In this document: one piece after another, positions 23,663 to 31,753 of the stretch | Layout: the number at the start of each line of letters is the position of its first letter | Position numbering within the stretch: the stretch's first letter is position 1 | From: an uncultured Oscillospiraceae bacterium | Lineage (GTDB): Bacteria; Bacillota; Clostridia; Oscillospirales; Oscillospiraceae | Reading direction: 5' to 3' | NCBI GenBank assembly: GCA_934590325.1 | Contig: CAKTOW010000001.1 | Coordinates: forward strand, 198,688 to 262,687 | DNA length: 64,000 bases | Notes under the pieces: generated by a model | What the model saw: only the letters and a program-made list of their open reading frames with translations | The model's database searches: none | What the model was told of the DNA's origin: nothing | Translations under genes and position numbers: made by a program

Positions 23663-24361
23663 TCAGAGCACCTCCCGCAGCTCCCGCACGGAGCGATATC
23701 TCTGGTCCGGGTTGGTCATGGTGCAGCGCTGCACCACGCGGCCGGCGTGGCCGCCGGCCAGCTGTTTAGAGGGATGCCGCCCGGTGAGCATGATGTTCAG
23801 CAGCACGCCCAGGGAGTAAATGTCAGCGCGGCCGTCGGTCTGGGACAGGCCGAACTGCTCCGGCGCGGCGTAGCCTGTGGTGCCCAGCACCACCGTGTCC
23901 GCCGTGCCGTCGGGCTTGACCATGCGGCTGGCGTCGAAGTCGATGAGTACCGCCTGGTTGCCCCGCAGGATAACGTTGCTGTCCTTCACATCCCGGTGCA
24001 CGGCGCCCATGGAATGCAGCACCCACAGCGCGGCGCACAGGTCCTCCGTGACACGGCGTGCCTCCGGCCAGGAGAGCACGCCGCCCTCCAGCAGGAACGT
24101 CAGCGTGTCCCCCTGGATATACTCCTCCAGCACGGCTACCTGGCCGTCCTTCTCGGCCACCTCCTCGATGCGCGGCAGATACGGACAGTCCACAGTCAGT
24201 AGTTTACGGTAGACCTCCGCGCTGCCGGCGAAGCGGCGGAATATATAGCGCTTACCGGTCTCGCGGTGGCGCAGCAGCGTGACGCTGCCCCGGTCGCCCC
24301 GCTTCAGCAAACGCACCTCGTCGAAATATGTCTCTATGTCTCGCAGAAAAGTATCGTACAC
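23663..24361 (-). CDS. Serine/threonine protein kinase-like protein
   Basis: 232 residues from the GTG at 24361, chosen because AAGGGGAG lies 8 bases upstream; an in-frame ATG at 24415 has no such site. The catalytic loop HRDVKDSNVIL, the metal-binding DFD (in place of DFG), GTTGYAAPEQFG (APE) and DIYSLGVLL are intact. The beta-3 lysine position appears to be Arg (RYIFRRF), so activity may be reduced or atypical. It has no transmembrane segment and is compact, like kinases of short two-gene cassettes. Its operon partner is the zinc-ribbon protein. Confidence 0.8.
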   Translation of the reverse strand: MYDTFLRDIETYFDEVRLLKRGDRGSVTLLRHRETGKRYIFRRFAGSAEVYRKLLTVDCPYLPRIEEVAEKDGQVAVLEEYIQGDTLTFLLEGGVLSWPEARRVTEDLCAALWVLHSMGAVHRDVKDSNVILRGNQAVLIDFDASRMVKPDGTADTVVLGTTGYAAPEQFGLSQTDGRADIYSLGVLLNIMLTGRHPSKQLAGGHAGRVVQRCTMTNPDQRYRSVRELREVL

Positions 24362-24487
24362 GGAAACGCTCCCCTTTGTTCCCACAGTTTTTTCCAAAAG
24401 GTATGCAGCCAGCATATTGTTTTTTGATTCGTGATTCTTTATTATAATATATGAATTTGTATACTATGTAAAGGCAGTATTTGGATA

Positions 24488-24913
24488 ATGAGTGAGAAAA
24501 ACACCGACATGCTCCAGCAGGAACTGATGAGCACCAACAACCTGGACCGTTTCCTTTCGGAAAACGATGCCAACTTCCGGGACATACCGCTGCAGGAGGC
24601 GCTGCAGCGCATTTTTGACGAAAAAGGGATGTCCAAGGCCATGTTGGCCAAGTGCTCCGGCATCAGCGAGGTGTACCTGCACCAGCTGTTCTCCGGGCGG
24701 CGCTTCCCCTCCCGCAGCCGCCTGCTGTGCGTATGCTTCGGGCTGGGCGCCTCCGTGGAGGAGACCCAGGCACTGCTGCAGCAGGCGCGGTACGCGCCGC
24801 TGTACTCCCGGGACCGCCGGGATGCCATCATCATCTTCGGTCTGAGCCACGGTATGGACCTGTTCCAGGTCAACGACAAGCTATTCGCCGAGAACCTGGA
24901 CACCCTGTGCTGA
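24488..24913 (+). CDS. XRE-like helix-turn-helix protein
   Basis: 141 residues. Residues 40-75 (LQRIFDEKGMSKAMLAKCSGISEVYLHQLFSGRRFPSR) form an XRE-type helix-turn-helix, followed by a helical tail (LGLGAS-like, ALLQQARYAPLYSRDRRDAIIIFGL). Such tails occur in regulators coded beside small kinases. It is divergent from the kinase operon across an AT-rich 126-bp gap containing TATACT (24460-24465) and minus-strand TATAAT (24446-24441). It probably regulates or is modified by the kinase module. Confidence 0.7.
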   Translation: MSEKNTDMLQQELMSTNNLDRFLSENDANFRDIPLQEALQRIFDEKGMSKAMLAKCSGISEVYLHQLFSGRRFPSRSRLLCVCFGLGASVEETQALLQQARYAPLYSRDRRDAIIIFGLSHGMDLFQVNDKLFAENLDTLC

Positions 24914-24957
24914 GGAGCCATACATCACAGAACATGACCTGCACGGCAGGGGGAATA

Positions 24958-25000
24958 CGACATGAGAGCGGCGGCACGATGTGCCGCCGCTCTCATGTCG
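24958..25000. repeat. 20-bp perfect palindrome at a convergent junction
   Basis: 24958-24977 pairs exactly with 24981-25000 around GAT. It includes the stop codon of the minus-strand hypothetical gene. No T-tract follows, so termination would be by structure alone. Confidence 0.75.
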
Positions 25001-25430
25001 GTATATGGCCCTCCCCCAGCAGCCAGGCGCCGGCGGTCAACAGCAGCGCCTCCGGCGGCAGGCGCTGCCAGCGAAGGGGCAGTGGTATGTCCTGGGGCTC
25101 GATCACGGCGCCGCCCGCGGCGGCCAGCCGCCGCTGGACGCACAGCACCGGCGGGGCCCACAGGCTGGACAGCGTCAGGCTGCAGCGGCGGGACAGGCCG
25201 CAGTCCACCACCTGCCTGGCACGCAGTGCCCCGCCAGCGGCCTCCTGTGGCAGCAGCACCGTGCGGCACAGAGGCAGGCGCCCCGCCTCCGCCAGCCGCG
25301 CCGCGCCCTGCGCGTCCAGCACCAGCAGCTCCCAGCAGCGGGAGAACAGCTCGTCCTCTCCCACCGACGCCATCGACGGCGGCAGCCACCGTGCCCACGC
25401 CGCGCCGCCGAAAAATGCGTTGTCGCCCAT
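24993..25430 (-). CDS. Hypothetical protein (145 aa)
   Basis: From the ATG at 25430 (MGDNAFFGGAAWARWLPPSM) with GGAGGTG about 8 bases upstream. Rich in Leu, Ala and Arg, with several Cys, no signal peptide and no recognised domain. A longer upstream extension lacks a ribosome binding site and is rejected. Its stop lies inside a 20-bp palindrome shared with the convergent HTH gene. Confidence 0.6.
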   Translation of the reverse strand: MGDNAFFGGAAWARWLPPSMASVGEDELFSRCWELLVLDAQGAARLAEAGRLPLCRTVLLPQEAAGGALRARQVVDCGLSRRCSLTLSSLWAPPVLCVQRRLAAAGGAVIEPQDIPLPLRWQRLPPEALLLTAGAWLLGEGHIPT

Positions 25431-25556
25431 GCATCTCACCTCCCGGATAGTGTGCGCAGGCCGCGGCAGCTTATGCCGCCGGCGGAATAAATTCCCCTGT
25501 TCTTTCCGGAAAAGTTGTGGTATACTAAGGTGGAATTTTTGAAAGGAGGCCGCGCT

Positions 25557-26117
25557 ATGCCTTTCCGCGCCCATTTACATACGGTGAACCGCCACCGCCG
25601 GCTGGTGCGGCACTACTGCTTCAAGCTGGGGCTGGTGTGGCAGGGTCTGACCCACGACCTGAGCAAGTACAGCCCCACGGAGTTCTGGCGCGGCGTGAAG
25701 TACTACCAGGGCTGGCGCAGCCCCAACGACCAGGAGCGCCTGGAAAACGGCGTGAGCCTGGCGTGGCTGCACCACAAGGGCCGCAACCGCCACCACTTTG
25801 AGTACTGGATCGACTACTGCCACCGGGAGGACGGGACCATCTACATAGGCGGGTGCAAGATGCCGAAGAAGTACGTGGCGGAGATGTTCTGCGACCGCAT
25901 CGCCGCCTGCCGGGTGTACCAGGGCGCGGACTACACGGACGCCTCCCCCTACGCCTACTATCAGCGCAGCAAGGATCTGCGGCGGACGGACGCCAGCCGC
26001 TTCATGCATCCGGAGACCGCGGCACTGCTGGATCGATGGCTGCTGCTGCTGAAAGAGCAGGGCGAGGAGGCGGCTTTTGCCGCTATACGGCTGGAGCTGG
26101 CGGACGACCGCTATTGA
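25557..26117 (+). CDS. DUF5662 family protein
   Basis: 186 residues from MPFRAHLHTVNRHRRLV, with AAAGGAGG 10 bases upstream. Conserved His/Asp positions in LTHDLSKYSPTEF, WLHHKGRNRHHFEYW and the later CDRIAACRVY fit the DUF5662 family, which resembles HD-type metal-binding folds. Function is not established. An extended -10 TGGTATACT lies at 25518-25526. It is likely cytoplasmic and monocistronic. Confidence 0.8.
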   Translation: MPFRAHLHTVNRHRRLVRHYCFKLGLVWQGLTHDLSKYSPTEFWRGVKYYQGWRSPNDQERLENGVSLAWLHHKGRNRHHFEYWIDYCHREDGTIYIGGCKMPKKYVAEMFCDRIAACRVYQGADYTDASPYAYYQRSKDLRRTDASRFMHPETAALLDRWLLLLKEQGEEAAFAAIRLELADDRY

Positions 26118-26164
26118 CCGGCGTCTTTGTTAAGATAAAAACAAGCGGTTTTTGCAGTTTTTCC

Positions 26165-26193
26165 TTGCTTTCCCACACTTTTTGATATACAAT
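26165..26193 (+). promoter_or_regulatory. Promoter of the radical SAM gene
   Basis: TTGCTT (26165-26170), 17-bp spacer, TACAAT (26188-26193), 36 bp before the ATG. Confidence 0.65.
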
Positions 26194-26228
26194 GTTTTGG
26201 TACATTTTGATGTGAGGTTGTCAACAAC

Positions 26229-27116
26229 ATGACCCATCCCTACAAAACGCGGGAGGGCGGCGCCACAGTGACGGTCTTTGTCCCCTACGACTGTCAGAAC
26301 AATTGCCCCTTCTGCATCAACAAAAAAGAATATGCCGACTGCTCCGGGTTCTCCCTGGAGAAGATACTGGAGAGCATCCGGGTGATGGACAGCATCACGC
26401 CGCGGTGCGATTTCGTGTTTACCGGCGGTGAGCCGCTGGCCGACCTGGACGCCCTGCAGAGGATGCTGGACGCCATCCCCGCCACCCACAAGGTCTATAT
26501 CAACACCACCTTCCCCTCCCAGGCTACCACCACCTTTGACGAGATGCTGGCCTTTACGGAGCGGAACAAGGACAAGATCACCTGCATGAACATCTCCCGC
26601 CACCTGCAGCACTACGTGGAGGAGAGCCCCGACGAGATCCTGGGGAAGATCGCCTGCCCCACCCGCATCAACTGCGTGCTGTACAGGAACTATCCCGCGG
26701 CGAAGCTGGTGGACTATGTGGAGCGCTTCCTGCCCTACCGCATCCCCATCCAGTTCCGGTATGACTATACCGAGACCACGCCGGAGAACCTGTACGAGGA
26801 GGACAACGACAAGATCCTGCAGGACCTGAAGCGCCTGTTCACCTACAAGGGGCTGGACGGCTGCCGTATGCGCAACGGGTTCCACTTCGAGTACAAGGGC
26901 CTGCACATGACGTACCACAAGACGCTGCCCTACTCCACCATCGTGGAAAAGGGCGATGACGGCGTGACCTACGACATCCTGTATGACATCCTCATCAAGC
27001 AGAACGGCGAGATACACAGCGACTGGACCGGCGTAAAGATGGACATAGACGCCTACCGCAAGGTGGTATTCGAGCCCTACGACCTGAAGGTGCTGAACGG
27101 GACCATCGATTTTTGA
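26229..27116 (+). CDS. Radical SAM protein
   Basis: 295 residues. The iron-sulfur cluster motif CQNNCPFC (CX3CX2C, about 22-29) lies after the first strand VTVFVPYD, and the SAM-binding GGEP motif is in FVFTGGEPLADLD (about 66). No auxiliary-cluster C-terminal domain is evident. Substrate unknown. It stands alone between its own promoter and a strong terminator, which gives no pathway context. Confidence 0.88.
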   Translation: MTHPYKTREGGATVTVFVPYDCQNNCPFCINKKEYADCSGFSLEKILESIRVMDSITPRCDFVFTGGEPLADLDALQRMLDAIPATHKVYINTTFPSQATTTFDEMLAFTERNKDKITCMNISRHLQHYVEESPDEILGKIACPTRINCVLYRNYPAAKLVDYVERFLPYRIPIQFRYDYTETTPENLYEEDNDKILQDLKRLFTYKGLDGCRMRNGFHFEYKGLHMTYHKTLPYSTIVEKGDDGVTYDILYDILIKQNGEIHSDWTGVKMDIDAYRKVVFEPYDLKVLNGTIDF

Positions 27117-27129
27117 TAACGCGAGACTG

Positions 27130-27156
27130 AGAGACCGCTTTGCGGTCTCTTTTTTT
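27130..27156 (+). terminator. Terminator of the radical SAM gene
   Basis: AGAGACCGC - TTT - GCGGTCTCT followed by six T residues. Confidence 0.85.
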
Positions 27157-27352
27157 CGGAACCTGCGGCGGCTCCGTTCCGTCATAGTGTTTGGACGGCG
27201 CCGCGGGGCGGACAGTCTTGGCGGAAAATAAATGGCTTGTTTGCATTTACCCCCTTTTACTTCTCCGCCGTTTGTATTATAATGATGTATTACACCGGCC
27301 AGTGAAGTGCCGGCGGGCAAAACAGTATTGAATGAAAATGAGGAGCAATTCT

Positions 27353-27811
27353 ATGAAACGTATTATCGCACTGCTGCTGGCGGCCATGACCGCCCTCTCT
27401 TTGGTCGCCTGCGGCGACAAGACCTCCGCCACCGTGGACGCGGCCGGGCTGAGCAAGGCGCTGGCGGAGCGCGTGCAGTTCGACGACACCATGACCGCCG
27501 TCAGCGCCGACGACCTGGGGTTCTATCTGGAGCTGCCGGTCAAGTGCGAGGTGGGCGCCTATATGTCCTCCGGCGCCACCGCCGAGGAGATCTTCGTGGT
27601 CCAGTGCTACGACAAGACCGACGCCGCCGCGGTGAAGGTGTCCATGCAGTCCTTCCTGGACAGCCAGAAGCAGGAGATGGAGCGCTACAAGCCCGAGGAG
27701 GTCGCCCGGCTGGATAACGCCATCTTCGCCACCTACGGCACCTGCGTGGTGCTGTGCGTGACCAATGACACCGACACCGCCAACACGGTCATCAAGGAGT
27801 ACGTGGGATGA
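27353..27811 (+). CDS. DUF4358-like lipoprotein
   Basis: 152 residues starting MKRIIALLLAAMTALSLVACG with lipobox LVAC (Cys about 21). The mature domain has the DUF4358 pattern: LAERVQFDDTM, a strand-rich middle, and VQCYDKTDAAAVKVSMQSFLDSQ. The stop overlaps the next start. It leads the transcript DUF4358 - DHHW - MBOAT - DHHW, so it is probably an envelope accessory of polysaccharide or teichoic acid acylation. Confidence 0.8.
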   Translation: MKRIIALLLAAMTALSLVACGDKTSATVDAAGLSKALAERVQFDDTMTAVSADDLGFYLELPVKCEVGAYMSSGATAEEIFVVQCYDKTDAAAVKVSMQSFLDSQKQEMERYKPEEVARLDNAIFATYGTCVVLCVTNDTDTANTVIKEYVG

Positions 27812-29049
27812 GTCCGCGCTATGAACGGCGGCAGAGGAGCGGAGGCGGCGCCATACTGCTGCTGATCGCCGCGGCGGCGCTGGTGGTGGCCGTGCTGGCC
27901 ATCTTCACCGACGTGTTCAGCGGCAAAAAGGCCCCGGACAAGACCCCGGACGACGCGGTGGTCACCCAGCCCAACGACGGACAGAGTACCGGTGACGGCG
28001 ACACCACCGGAGACACCGCCGGCGACACCTCCGCCGACCCGGACAACACCGGCAGCGGGGACGGCCGGGGCGACACCACCCCCGTCACCCCCAACAAGCC
28101 CGTGACCACCACGAAGCCGGCCAACTCCAACGTCATCACCACCGATGCAACGCCCTACCAGTCCGGCGGCGTGTATGTGGTGGGCGACGCGGGCTACGAG
28201 ATGTACAGCTATGTGGCCGGCATCGCGGAGAAGTATCAGACCGTGGTCAACAGCATGGCGGACACCCTGAAGGGCGTGTCCAACGTGTACGTGATGGCCA
28301 TTCCCCTGTCCAGCGGCATCACCCTGCCCGACGCGCTGTACAGTGAGATACCCGGCAGCGACCAGCAGCAGGCGGAGAAGGATATTTTGGCAGGAATGGG
28401 GCAGAATGTAAAAACGGTCCCCCTGTACGACACGCTGATGAGCCACCGGACGGAGTACGTATATTTCCGCACCGACCACCACTGGACGGCCCTGGGCGCC
28501 TACTACGCCTACGTGCAGTTCTGCAATGTGAAGGGCATCACGCCCCACGCCCTCAGCGACTATGAGGTGACGCAGTTCCCCGGCTATCTGGGCTCCTTCT
28601 ACAACGACGGCGGCAAGCCCACCGCCATGGCGGACAACCCGGACGTGGTGAACGCCTATCACCCCGTCAGCTCCACCGCCGCCATGAAGTACGGCAGCAA
28701 CGAGAACAGCACCCTCACCGGCGGCAAGGTCATCTATGACGAATCCACCGCCCCGGCCAGCCTGAAATACGGCACCTTCATCATGGGCGACAACCCCTAC
28801 ACCGTCATCGAGAATCCCGAGGTCCACAACGGCGAAAGCTGCATCGTAGTGAAGGAGTCCTTCGGCAACGCGCTGGTGCCGTTCCTGGTGGACCACTACG
28901 AAACGGTCTACGTCGTCGACTACCGCTACTACGACGGCAGCGTCAGCGCCCTGGCCAAGGCCAAGGGCGTCACCGACGTACTGTACGCCAACAACCTCTC
29001 GGCCATCCGCGCCAGCGACAAGGTGGGCGCCATGAACCGGGTAAAGTAA
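27808..29049 (+). CDS. DHHW family membrane protein (AlgX/SGNH-like)
   Basis: 413 residues. One N-terminal transmembrane helix (about 15-35) is followed by a Thr/Asp/Gly-rich spacer (about 40-105) and an SGNH/AlgX-like extracellular domain with the DHHW motif in FRTDHHWTALGAYYA. A late VVKESFGNALVPFLVDHYE matches the catalytic-serine strand seen in the downstream paralogue. DHHW proteins act with MBOAT acyltransferases to move acyl groups onto extracellular polymers. ATG overlaps the lipoprotein stop. Confidence 0.85.
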   Translation: MSPRYERRQRSGGGAILLLIAAAALVVAVLAIFTDVFSGKKAPDKTPDDAVVTQPNDGQSTGDGDTTGDTAGDTSADPDNTGSGDGRGDTTPVTPNKPVTTTKPANSNVITTDATPYQSGGVYVVGDAGYEMYSYVAGIAEKYQTVVNSMADTLKGVSNVYVMAIPLSSGITLPDALYSEIPGSDQQQAEKDILAGMGQNVKTVPLYDTLMSHRTEYVYFRTDHHWTALGAYYAYVQFCNVKGITPHALSDYEVTQFPGYLGSFYNDGGKPTAMADNPDVVNAYHPVSSTAAMKYGSNENSTLTGGKVIYDESTAPASLKYGTFIMGDNPYTVIENPEVHNGESCIVVKESFGNALVPFLVDHYETVYVVDYRYYDGSVSALAKAKGVTDVLYANNLSAIRASDKVGAMNRVK

Positions 29050-29063
29050 TATCTGACTGTCAC

Positions 29064-29091
29064 GAACAGGGCGGGCTTGCCCGCCCTGTTC
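29064..29091 (+). terminator. Intercistronic GC hairpin without T-tract
   Basis: GAACAGGGCGGGC mirrored by GCCCGCCCTGTTC between the first DHHW gene and the MBOAT gene. It may act as an mRNA processing or stability element. Confidence 0.5.
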
Positions 29092-29122
29092 CCATGAACT
29101 TCGACCACAAAGGAGAACCGCT

Positions 29123-30523
29123 ATGGTATTCAGCAGCACCACCTTTCTGCTGGCGTTTTTGCCGCTGGTGGCCATACTGTACTATATCTGCCCGCGGAAG
29201 CTGCGCAACGGTCTGCTTCTGCTCTTCAGCCTGCTGTTCTACGGCTGGGGCGAGCCCAAGTATATCCTGATCATGCTGTTTTCCACGGTGTTCGACTACT
29301 GCAACGGTCTGGGCATCGGCTATTTCCGCGCCAGGGGTAAGGAATCCGGCGCCAAGGCGGTGCTCATTGTCTCCGTGGTGGGGAACCTGGCCATCCTGGG
29401 CTTCTTCAAGTACACGGACTTCGCCATCGGCAACATCAACGGCCTGCTGGGCACGGCCATCCCCGCGCTGGGCCTGCTGCTGCCCATCGGCATCTCCTTC
29501 TACACCTTCCAGACCATGAGCTACACCATCGACGTGTACCGCAGGCTGGTGCCGCCCCAGCGGAACATCATCGACTTCGGCGCCTACGTGACGCTGTTCC
29601 CCCAGCTGATCGCAGGGCCCATCGTCCAGTACAAGACGGTGGCCTACGACCTGGAGCACCGGCGCGAGAACCTCAGCGAGGCCAGCGAGGGCCTGCAGCG
29701 GCTGGTGATTGGCCTGGGCAAAAAAGTACTCATCGCCAACCAGATGGGCGCCATATGGGAGGAGATCGCCGCCATGTCCGACCCCACGGCGGTAACGGCC
29801 TGGATCGGCGCCATCGCCTATACCTTCCAGATATACTTCGACTTTTCTGGCTATTCCGATATGGCCATCGGCCTGGGGCACTTCTTCGGGTTTCATTTCC
29901 TGGAGAACTTCAACTACCCCTACGAGTCCCGCTCCGTCACCGAGTTCTGGCGGCGGTGGCACATCAGCCTGTCCACCTGGTTCCGGGAGTACGTGTACAT
30001 CCCCCTGGGCGGCAACCGCAAGGGCAAGGGCCGCCAGCTGCTGAACATCGCCATCGTCTGGCTGCTGACCGGCCTGTGGCACGGTGCCAGCTGGAACTTC
30101 GTCCTCTGGGGCGTGTACTACGCGGCACTGCTGCTGCTGGAAAAGACGTTCCTGCTGCGCTGGCTGGACAAGTCCCCCCGCTGGGTGGGGCACCTCTACA
30201 CCTGCCTGTGCTTCACCATGGGCTGGGTACTGTTCGCCATCACGGACTTCGGCGCCCTGGGGCAGTACGTGGCCCACATGTTCTCCGGCACCTTCGCCGA
30301 CGGCACCACGGCCTACCTGCTGCGGTGCGACTGGCTGCTGCTTCTTCTGGCGGCAGTGGGCTGCACCAGCCTGCCCAAGCGTCTGTGGCAGAAGCGCGAG
30401 AACACCCTCTCCCCCGCCCTGTCCGACGGACTGCGCACGGTGTGGGTGGTGGCCGTGCTGCTGGTGTCCATGGCGTTCCTGGTGGGCGACAGCTACAATC
30501 CGTTCCTGTACTTCAGATTTTAA
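29123..30523 (+). CDS. MBOAT family O-acyltransferase (AlgI/DltB-like)
   Basis: 466 residues, about ten transmembrane helices. Family motifs: FSLLFYGWGEPKY near the start, LLPIGISFYTFQTMSY, YFDFSGYSDMAIGLG, FWRRWHISLSTWFREYVYIPLGGNRKG, and catalytic His in LTGLWHGASWNFVLWG. It transfers acyl groups across the membrane, with the flanking DHHW proteins finishing the transfer. The polymer is unknown. AAAGGAG precedes the ATG at 29123. Confidence 0.93.
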   Translation: MVFSSTTFLLAFLPLVAILYYICPRKLRNGLLLLFSLLFYGWGEPKYILIMLFSTVFDYCNGLGIGYFRARGKESGAKAVLIVSVVGNLAILGFFKYTDFAIGNINGLLGTAIPALGLLLPIGISFYTFQTMSYTIDVYRRLVPPQRNIIDFGAYVTLFPQLIAGPIVQYKTVAYDLEHRRENLSEASEGLQRLVIGLGKKVLIANQMGAIWEEIAAMSDPTAVTAWIGAIAYTFQIYFDFSGYSDMAIGLGHFFGFHFLENFNYPYESRSVTEFWRRWHISLSTWFREYVYIPLGGNRKGKGRQLLNIAIVWLLTGLWHGASWNFVLWGVYYAALLLLEKTFLLRWLDKSPRWVGHLYTCLCFTMGWVLFAITDFGALGQYVAHMFSGTFADGTTAYLLRCDWLLLLLAAVGCTSLPKRLWQKRENTLSPALSDGLRTVWVVAVLLVSMAFLVGDSYNPFLYFRF

Positions 30524-30535
30524 GGAGGCGGCGTG

Positions 30536-31642
30536 ATGAAGAAAAGAACAGGCCTCGCGCCGCTGATCGCCATAGCCGTGATACTGCTGGGGCTGTCCGT
30601 GGGGAGCTTTTTCCTGACGCCGGACAGGGCGTTCTCCGCAAACGAGAACCGCTATTTGCAGCTGACGCCGAAGCTGAGCTGGGACACCGTCATGTCCGGT
30701 GCCTTCATGGAGGACATGGAGGAGTACACCAGCGACCAGATCGTTTTCCGGGATCTGTGGACCGCCACGCGGTCGGTGCTGCAGCGGGCGGAGGGAAAAG
30801 AGGACATCAGCGGCACCTATCTGGGCGCGGACGGGCGCTACTTTACCAAGGTGACGGACGACAGTTTTGACACGAAAAATCTGCGCAAAAACGCGGAATA
30901 TATACGTGAATTCTTCGAAAACAGCGGCAAAAACTGCACGGCGCTGATCGTGCCCAGCCCGGCGGGCGTACTGCGGGACAAGCTGCCGAAGGACGCGCCC
31001 TACTACGATGAGGATGCAGCCTTCGCGCTTTTGGATACCCTTTTGTCCACCTCTTCGGATAGCTCACTTTTGGACATTCGGGATGCTTTGTCTACCCTTT
31101 CGGACCCCTATTACCACACGGACCACCACTGGACCACCATGGGTGCCCAGGCGGCGTACCTCCGGTGGGCGGAGGCCACCGGACACCGGGCCCGCAGCTA
31201 TGACCTGACGGCGGTCACGGACAGCTTCCGCGGGACGCTGTACTCCAAGGTGCTGCTGCCGGACAGCGTGTACGACAGCGTGTACTACGCGCCGGAGATC
31301 ACGGCGGAGAGCGTGGTATGCGACGGGAAGGACGGCGCGCTGTACGACCTCGGCGCCCTGGAGCAGAAGGACAAGTACGAGCTGTTCCTGGGGGGCAACT
31401 ACGGCCAGTGCGTCATCACCACCGGCACGGAGAACGGGAAGCAGCTGCTGCTGGTGAAGGATTCCTTCGCCAACTCCTTCGTGCCGTTCCTGTTGGGGGA
31501 CTATGAGACGGTGACCATGATCGACCTACGGTACTTCCGGGGGAGCATGGCGGAGCTGGCGGCGGAGAGCGACGACATCCTTGTGCTGACGGAGATCACG
31601 AATCTGGCGGCGTCCGGGGACTATTTTAAGCTGATGAAGTGA
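30536..31642 (+). CDS. DHHW family protein, second copy
   Basis: 368 residues from the ATG at 30536 (GTG at 30533 is an alternative); AGGAGG lies 7 bases upstream, 10 bp after the MBOAT stop. An N-terminal membrane anchor (about 8-28) is followed by a domain with DHHW in YYHTDHHWTTMGAQAA and LLLVKDSFANSFVPFLLGDYE. It parallels the first DHHW protein but lacks the low-complexity spacer. A run of AT-rich codons at 31020-31110 departs from the surrounding codon use. Confidence 0.88.
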   Translation: MKKRTGLAPLIAIAVILLGLSVGSFFLTPDRAFSANENRYLQLTPKLSWDTVMSGAFMEDMEEYTSDQIVFRDLWTATRSVLQRAEGKEDISGTYLGADGRYFTKVTDDSFDTKNLRKNAEYIREFFENSGKNCTALIVPSPAGVLRDKLPKDAPYYDEDAAFALLDTLLSTSSDSSLLDIRDALSTLSDPYYHTDHHWTTMGAQAAYLRWAEATGHRARSYDLTAVTDSFRGTLYSKVLLPDSVYDSVYYAPEITAESVVCDGKDGALYDLGALEQKDKYELFLGGNYGQCVITTGTENGKQLLLVKDSFANSFVPFLLGDYETVTMIDLRYFRGSMAELAAESDDILVLTEITNLAASGDYFKLMK

Positions 31643-31644
31643 AA

Positions 31645-31677
31645 AAAATGGGCGTGCGCTCCGCGCACGCCCATTTT
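31645..31677. terminator. Terminator of the acylation cassette
   Basis: AAAATGGGCGTGCGC - TCC - GCGCACGCCCATTTT, 15-bp perfect stem, 2 bp after the stop. Confidence 0.85.
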
Positions 31678-31683
31678 GTCCCC

Positions 31684-31711
31684 TTTACAAATGCCCGATT
31701 TTTGCTATAAT
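31684..31711 (+). promoter_or_regulatory. prfB promoter
   Basis: TTTACA (31684-31689), 16-bp spacer, extended TGC-TATAAT (31706-31711). Confidence 0.8.
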
Positions 31712-31753
31712 AGAAAGGCTAAGGAAATTTACAGATACAAGGAGACACGATAT

